Positions 6,113 through 9,228 of a DNA stretch of 9,228 nt are shown here, piece by piece. Made by a program: the position numbers and the translations under genes. This DNA comes from an uncultured Eubacteriales bacterium (GTDB lineage Bacteria; Bacillota; Clostridia; UMGS1810): positions 1 through 9,228 of the forward strand of contig CABUQL010000031.1 in the NCBI GenBank assembly GCA_902493665.1. The letters run 5' to 3'. The number at the start of each line of letters is the position of its first letter. Positions within the stretch are counted from its first letter, which is position 1. Under the pieces are notes generated by a model that worked only from the letters and a program-made list of their open reading frames with translations, was not told where the DNA came from and did not search any database.

Positions 6113-6708
6113 TGAATATACTTACATCAAAACTGCCCGACAGTGTCTGCGTTAACGGTAAATTTTATTCGATTAACACTGATTTTAAAAAATGGATTGA
6201 AATTGAAAACACTTTTTTTGACAATTCATTAGAAAAGGCGGACAAGCTCTCGAAAATGCTCACATTGTGTTATAAAGAGCTTCCGCCGTCGCTTTGCGAC
6301 GCAATTAAAGGAATGATGATGTTTTACTGCCCTTGTTTTTCAAAACCCGATGCGTCAAAAAAAGAAAACAAAAAAGAAAGTTATAAAAGCACAAAAACGG
6401 TAAAAAGAATATACAGTTTTGAGTACGACGCACCTCTTATATACAGTGCGTTTTATTCACAGTATAAAATAGACCTTTTAACGGCCGATCTTCATTGGTG
6501 GCAGTTTATATCGCTTTTTAAGGGGCTTTCTCCGGATATGAAAATATGCCGTATTATGGAGATAAGGGCGGCAAATATTGATGAAATAAAATCAAAAGAA
6601 CAAAGGGAGCATATGAGAAGAATGAAAAGATTATATGCGCTTCCCGATTTGAGAAGTGATTTTGAAATAGAAAGCGATATGATAGAGGGCTTATCAAAGG
6701 TATTTTAA
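6112..6708 (+). CDS. Tail assembly chaperone, bacteriophage Gp15 family
   Basis: This 198-residue protein belongs to the Gp15 family (PF06854) by its central signature: YSFEYDAPLIYSAFYSQYKIDL (101-122) followed by LHWWQFISLFKGL (127-139). Its place between tube and tape measure genes is that of tail assembly chaperones, which bind the tape measure before the tube polymerises; this role is inferred from position. Residues 1-75 form an N-terminal part, joined to the signature by a lysine/serine linker (about 78-98: SKPDASKKENKKESYKSTK). The C-terminal part (about 155-178) is highly charged and probably helical. It starts inside the tube gene's stop (TAATG), with AGAGGA at 6094-6099 as a ribosome binding site. 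An A-rich slippery heptamer lies in the linker at 6357-6363. Confidence 0.88.
   Translation: MNILTSKLPDSVCVNGKFYSINTDFKKWIEIENTFFDNSLEKADKLSKMLTLCYKELPPSLCDAIKGMMMFYCPCFSKPDASKKENKKESYKSTKTVKRIYSFEYDAPLIYSAFYSQYKIDLLTADLHWWQFISLFKGLSPDMKICRIMEIRAANIDEIKSKEQREHMRRMKRLYALPDLRSDFEIESDMIEGLSKVF
6357..6364 (+). other. Candidate -1 slippery heptamer inside gp15
   Basis: In the reading frame, TCA AAA AAA GAA contains A-AAA-AAA, a canonical X-XXY-YYZ shift site. A -1 shift would add RKQKRKL and stop at TAA 6384-6386, giving a product of about 91 residues made of the N-terminal domain only. I see no clear stimulatory stem downstream. A-runs are common in this AT-rich DNA, so the call is tentative. 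Confidence 0.25.
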
Positions 6709-6714
6709 AAAAGG

Positions 6715-6723
6715 AAGGAGGAG
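6715..6723 (+). promoter_or_regulatory. Ribosome binding site deciding the TTG start at 6730
   Basis: AAGGAGGAG, with AGGAGG 8 bases before the TTG at 6730, is one of the strongest in the window. The next in-frame ATG, at 6856, would remove the conserved N-terminal segment, so TTG is chosen. Confidence 0.8.
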
Positions 6724-6729
6724 ATTTTA

Positions 6730-7941
6730 TTGAATTACGACGGCGAAATAGTTATCGGAACGGAAATTGACACAAGCGGAGCCGAAACGGGAATAGACGA
6801 TTTAAAAAGCAAGCTTTCCGAAGGAAAAGTTTTTAAAAGAATCGGAAAAGACGAAATGGGAAATCCGCTTGTTGAGGGAATTAAAGTTGCCATAAACGAA
6901 AATGCATACGAAATGACAGAGCAGATGGAAAAAGCCGTAACCGAGCTTGATTTTCAGAAAAAAATGAATCTTATTTCCGAACAGGAATATTACGAAAAGC
7001 TTGAAGATTTAAGGGACAATTATCTCGGAAAAGGTTCCGAACAGTGGTGGCGCTACACTGCCCAGATTGTGCAGTACGAACAGAGTGTTGTTGAAAACCA
7101 GAAAAAAGCAATTGAAAAAAGCATTGAAGAAATAGAAGACAAGTTTGATGATGTAGCCAAAACAATCGACAAAGAAATAAAATCAAGCGTCTCCGAATAT
7201 GACCGCCAGATGAAAAATCTCGAAAACAAAAAAAGCAGATTTTCAGAAAAGCTTTCGTCCTACGGCGGATTGTATAAAACTGCGGTTTTTTCCACCGGAG
7301 AAGAGAGAAGCTACTTTGACAACGGTGTTTGGAAAACAGACAACGGTGATGTTGAGCTTATAGATATCGGCAGTTTAAAAGACGATATATCTGTTTTGGA
7401 GGAATACAAAAACACACTTTCCGCTTTAAAAGAAAGGGACGGTATGACCCAAAACTTTTTTGAAGGATTTAAAAGTCTCGGACTTTCGGACGGAATAAAG
7501 CTTGCAAATAGTGTTATGTCGCTTAGCGATGAATCATTCAAGGAATATATGGGGCTTTGGAACGATAAAAGAGGCGTTGCGGATATGATTTCCGACAGCC
7601 TTTACGAAAGCGACGAAAAAGAAATTGCGAAGGTTTTGGAAGATAAGCTCGAAAGAGCGTTCGGCGAAATCGACAAAACATTTTTGTCGGAGGAAGGAAT
7701 ACTCTGGGCAGAAAAATTCGGCGACGCCTTTAAGGGAAAAATCACCGAATTGATGGATCAGCTTAAAACAATTGTGACCGACAGAATAGCAAGTATTAAT
7801 TATCAGATAGCTTTGGATAAAGGAAACGGCAGCGGCAGTACTTTGGTTTACAATCTTTACGGCAGCGGCGAAACGGTTTCGGAGCAGCTTAAAAGCGCAA
7901 GAGCAAATACGCAGCTTGAATATTTAAGAGGGGGTTATTAA
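6730..7941 (+). CDS. Short tail tape measure protein
   Basis: This 403-residue protein is probably the tape measure, which sets tail length and fills the tube lumen. Residues 1-30 (DGEIVIGTEIDTSGAETGIDDL) match the start of clostridial tape measures. Residues about 65-175 (with ISEQEYYEKLEDL, then GSEQWWRYT, then a coiled-coil-like stretch to KKSRFSEKLSSYGGLY at 167-182) and 225-292 match their C-terminal part. The end, TLVYNLYGSGETVSEQLKSA (371-390), is also typical. The usual long hydrophobic, membrane-like middle is absent, and relatives often have about 700-1300 residues. The seam would fall near residues 32-64. The gene begins with TTG after a strong ribosome binding site. It is in the same frame as gp15, separated by one TAA. 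It could be a natural short tape or an internal deletion. Confidence 0.78.
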   Translation: MNYDGEIVIGTEIDTSGAETGIDDLKSKLSEGKVFKRIGKDEMGNPLVEGIKVAINENAYEMTEQMEKAVTELDFQKKMNLISEQEYYEKLEDLRDNYLGKGSEQWWRYTAQIVQYEQSVVENQKKAIEKSIEEIEDKFDDVAKTIDKEIKSSVSEYDRQMKNLENKKSRFSEKLSSYGGLYKTAVFSTGEERSYFDNGVWKTDNGDVELIDIGSLKDDISVLEEYKNTLSALKERDGMTQNFFEGFKSLGLSDGIKLANSVMSLSDESFKEYMGLWNDKRGVADMISDSLYESDEKEIAKVLEDKLERAFGEIDKTFLSEEGILWAEKFGDAFKGKITELMDQLKTIVTDRIASINYQIALDKGNGSGSTLVYNLYGSGETVSEQLKSARANTQLEYLRGGY

Positions 7942-8790
7942 ATGCACATTATATATGAAAATGAGTACGGTATGATAAGTATGGGCAAAAAACAAAGTCC
8001 GTGGCGTCTTATAAGCATAAAAGGACTTAATATCCCCGAAAAATCACATTCCGTTGTGCGATACGGAAATTTCGGAGGCCAGCAAACCGTTTTTTCCGTG
8101 CCCGATGCAAGAATAATTACAATAAGCGGGGATTTTTACAGTGAAAACATTGGTGAGGAACTTTGCAATGCGCTCAGGATTTTTAATTCGAGAGGAACGC
8201 TTTCGGTAATTTCGGGCGATAAGCAAAGACTTATTAAATGTTCGCAGATTACATTTGAAGAAATTGAAAGAAAAAGATGCTATTTAAGATTTGCCCTTCA
8301 GTTTGTATGCGACAATCCGTATTTTAATGATTTGTTTCCAAATGTTACGGGAATTTTTGAAAGAAAAGGCAGTCTTAAAAATTCATTTACCCTTCCGTGC
8401 AGTTTTTCAACAAGAAACAGCAATAAATATGTTGTAAATTCCGGCGATGAGGTGAGCGAGCCTACGCTTAAGATATATGTCGAAAGCGTAAACGGACAAA
8501 ACGAAAACGAAACAAAGGGGTACAAAATCTCAAACCTTACGACGGGCAAGTTTATATGGCTTGTTTATGAGGCGGCAGCGGGCGAAGTGATTGAAATAAA
8601 CATCGGCGACAGAACAATTACAAGCAGCAAAAACGGAAATATTATTTCAAAAATATCCGACGATACGTTTTTAAGCGATTTTAACCTTAAAAAAGGTGCA
8701 AACCTTATAAACGTTTTAAACTACAACCCAAACGAAACCTTAAAGGTAGAGTGCATTTTTAACAACTCTTATGTAGAGGCGGTGTATTGA
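7942..8790 (+). CDS. Distal tail protein (Dit), Sipho_tail family
   Basis: This 282-residue protein is the distal tail hub ring that starts tube assembly and carries the tip or host-binding parts. Residues 38-65 (VVRYGNFGGQQTVFSVPDAR followed by IITISGDF) and 115-128 (LRFALQFVCDNPYF) match the Sipho_tail (PF05709) N-terminal domain, whose 'F-x-C-x-x-P-Y-F' element is well preserved. Residues about 150-282 form the second, strand-rich domain, seen in many such proteins as a galectin-like module. The ATG follows the previous TAA with no gap, preceded by GAGGGGG at about 7928-7934. The TGA stop overlaps the next ATG (TGATG). Position after the tape measure and before a Gp37-like gene fits. Confidence 0.9.
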   Translation: MHIIYENEYGMISMGKKQSPWRLISIKGLNIPEKSHSVVRYGNFGGQQTVFSVPDARIITISGDFYSENIGEELCNALRIFNSRGTLSVISGDKQRLIKCSQITFEEIERKRCYLRFALQFVCDNPYFNDLFPNVTGIFERKGSLKNSFTLPCSFSTRNSNKYVVNSGDEVSEPTLKIYVESVNGQNENETKGYKISNLTTGKFIWLVYEAAAGEVIEINIGDRTITSSKNGNIISKISDDTFLSDFNLKKGANLINVLNYNPNETLKVECIFNNSYVEAVY

Positions 8791-9228
8791 TGGAGGATAT
8801 AAGAATTTATAATTTTGATTTTGAGCTTCTTGCGGCGGAAAATAAATTCACTTATGTGAACTGGACACTGAAATTTAATGCGCCGGGAAGTTTTGAAGCA
8901 AGATTTCCGCTCACCTCGAAACTTGTGGAAATATGCCTTGAAAATGATTATCTCATTGCGGTTCAGGGAAATAAGCAAGCCATAATTACGGGAAAACAGG
9001 CAAATGATGTTTTGGTGCTTTTCGGAAGAGAGCCGACATGGATTTTAACAAAAAGAGTTACGCCCAAATTTTCAAAAAGGACCGGAACGCCCGAAAAACT
9101 TTGTTTTGACATTGTTACCGAGGCATTTTCGGACGTTGATAATTTTACCGTAAAAAGATATGAAAACAATTTTGAATCTATAGATTTTTGGAGAAATGTT
9201 TACAATCCTACCGAAAAGGTTGTGTCGG
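8790..9228 (+). CDS. Tail-tip structural protein, Gp37-like, 3'-partial
   Basis: The frame is open to the end of the window and gives 146 residues of a longer protein. It opens MEDIRIYNFDFELLAAENKF, followed by NWTLKFNAPGSFEARFPLTS. This is the pattern of siphovirus ReqiPepy6 Gp37-like proteins (PF14594), which usually follow Dit and form the tail-tip hub. Later segments (AIITGKQ near residues 66-72, and LVLFGREPTWILTKRV at 77-92) fit the same beta-rich family. The ATG overlaps the Dit stop by one base, with GAGGCGG at 8776-8782 seven bases upstream. Any C-terminal peptidase or receptor-binding part would be beyond the window. Family is recalled from the sequence pattern and position. Confidence 0.82.
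   Translation, partial: MEDIRIYNFDFELLAAENKFTYVNWTLKFNAPGSFEARFPLTSKLVEICLENDYLIAVQGNKQAIITGKQANDVLVLFGREPTWILTKRVTPKFSKRTGTPEKLCFDIVTEAFSDVDNFTVKRYENNFESIDFWRNVYNPTEKVVS

Noticed and set aside
1..9228. A new defence, toxin or retroelement system in the window
   Set aside because: Every coding stretch fits the standard packaging-head-neck-tail order of a siphophage. There are no CRISPR-like arrays, reverse transcriptase motifs, toxin-antitoxin pairs or cargo genes between modules.

Overview
The window is a head-to-tail stretch of the structural gene block of a tailed bacteriophage or prophage with a siphovirus-type (long, non-contractile) tail plan. All genes lie on the + strand with almost no spacing. 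The DNA is AT-rich, Shine-Dalgarno sequences are strong (AGGAGG-like), TTG is used as a start at least twice, and TAA, TAG and TGA all act as stops, so the ordinary bacterial code applies. The protein families recalled (Gp6-type portal, DUF4355-like scaffold, Minor_capsid_2, Gp15, Sipho_tail, Gp37-like) point to a Firmicutes host, most likely a gut-type Clostridia. No integrase, repressor, attachment site, tRNA or host gene is visible, so prophage and free phage cannot be told apart.

Layout. Packaging and head, 1-4234: the large terminase subunit (cut at its 5' end by the window edge), portal, a 99-base gap holding a hairpin, scaffold, and major capsid protein. Neck, 4237-5596: four small genes interpreted as head-tail connector, head-closure protein, Minor_capsid_2-type neck/tail-completion protein and tail terminator. 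Tail, 5615-9228: tail tube protein, Gp15-type tail assembly chaperone, an unusually short tape measure protein, distal tail protein, and the start of a Gp37-like tail-tip protein that runs off the right edge.

How they work together: scaffold and capsid protein build the procapsid on the portal ring, the terminase fills it with DNA, and the neck proteins close the head and join it to a tail. The tail tube polymerises around the tape measure, with Gp15 as likely chaperone, starting from the distal tail/Gp37-like tip complex. Many genes overlap or abut (TAATG, ATGA, TGATG), which suggests one operon with translational coupling.

No new defence, toxin or cargo system was found. The points worth a second look are (i) a tape measure protein of only 403 residues that joins the typical N-terminal segment to the typical C-terminal part and lacks the long hydrophobic middle; (ii) an 86-base dual-coding overlap between two neck genes, which looks like a C-terminal extension overprinted on the next gene; (iii) the apparent lack of an SPP1 gp7-like minor head gene, with a hairpin spacer in its usual place; (iv) a low-complexity, pentapeptide-patterned N-terminus on the scaffold; and (v) a possible -1 slippery site inside gp15. 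Family assignments come from recalled motifs and gene order, not from searches.
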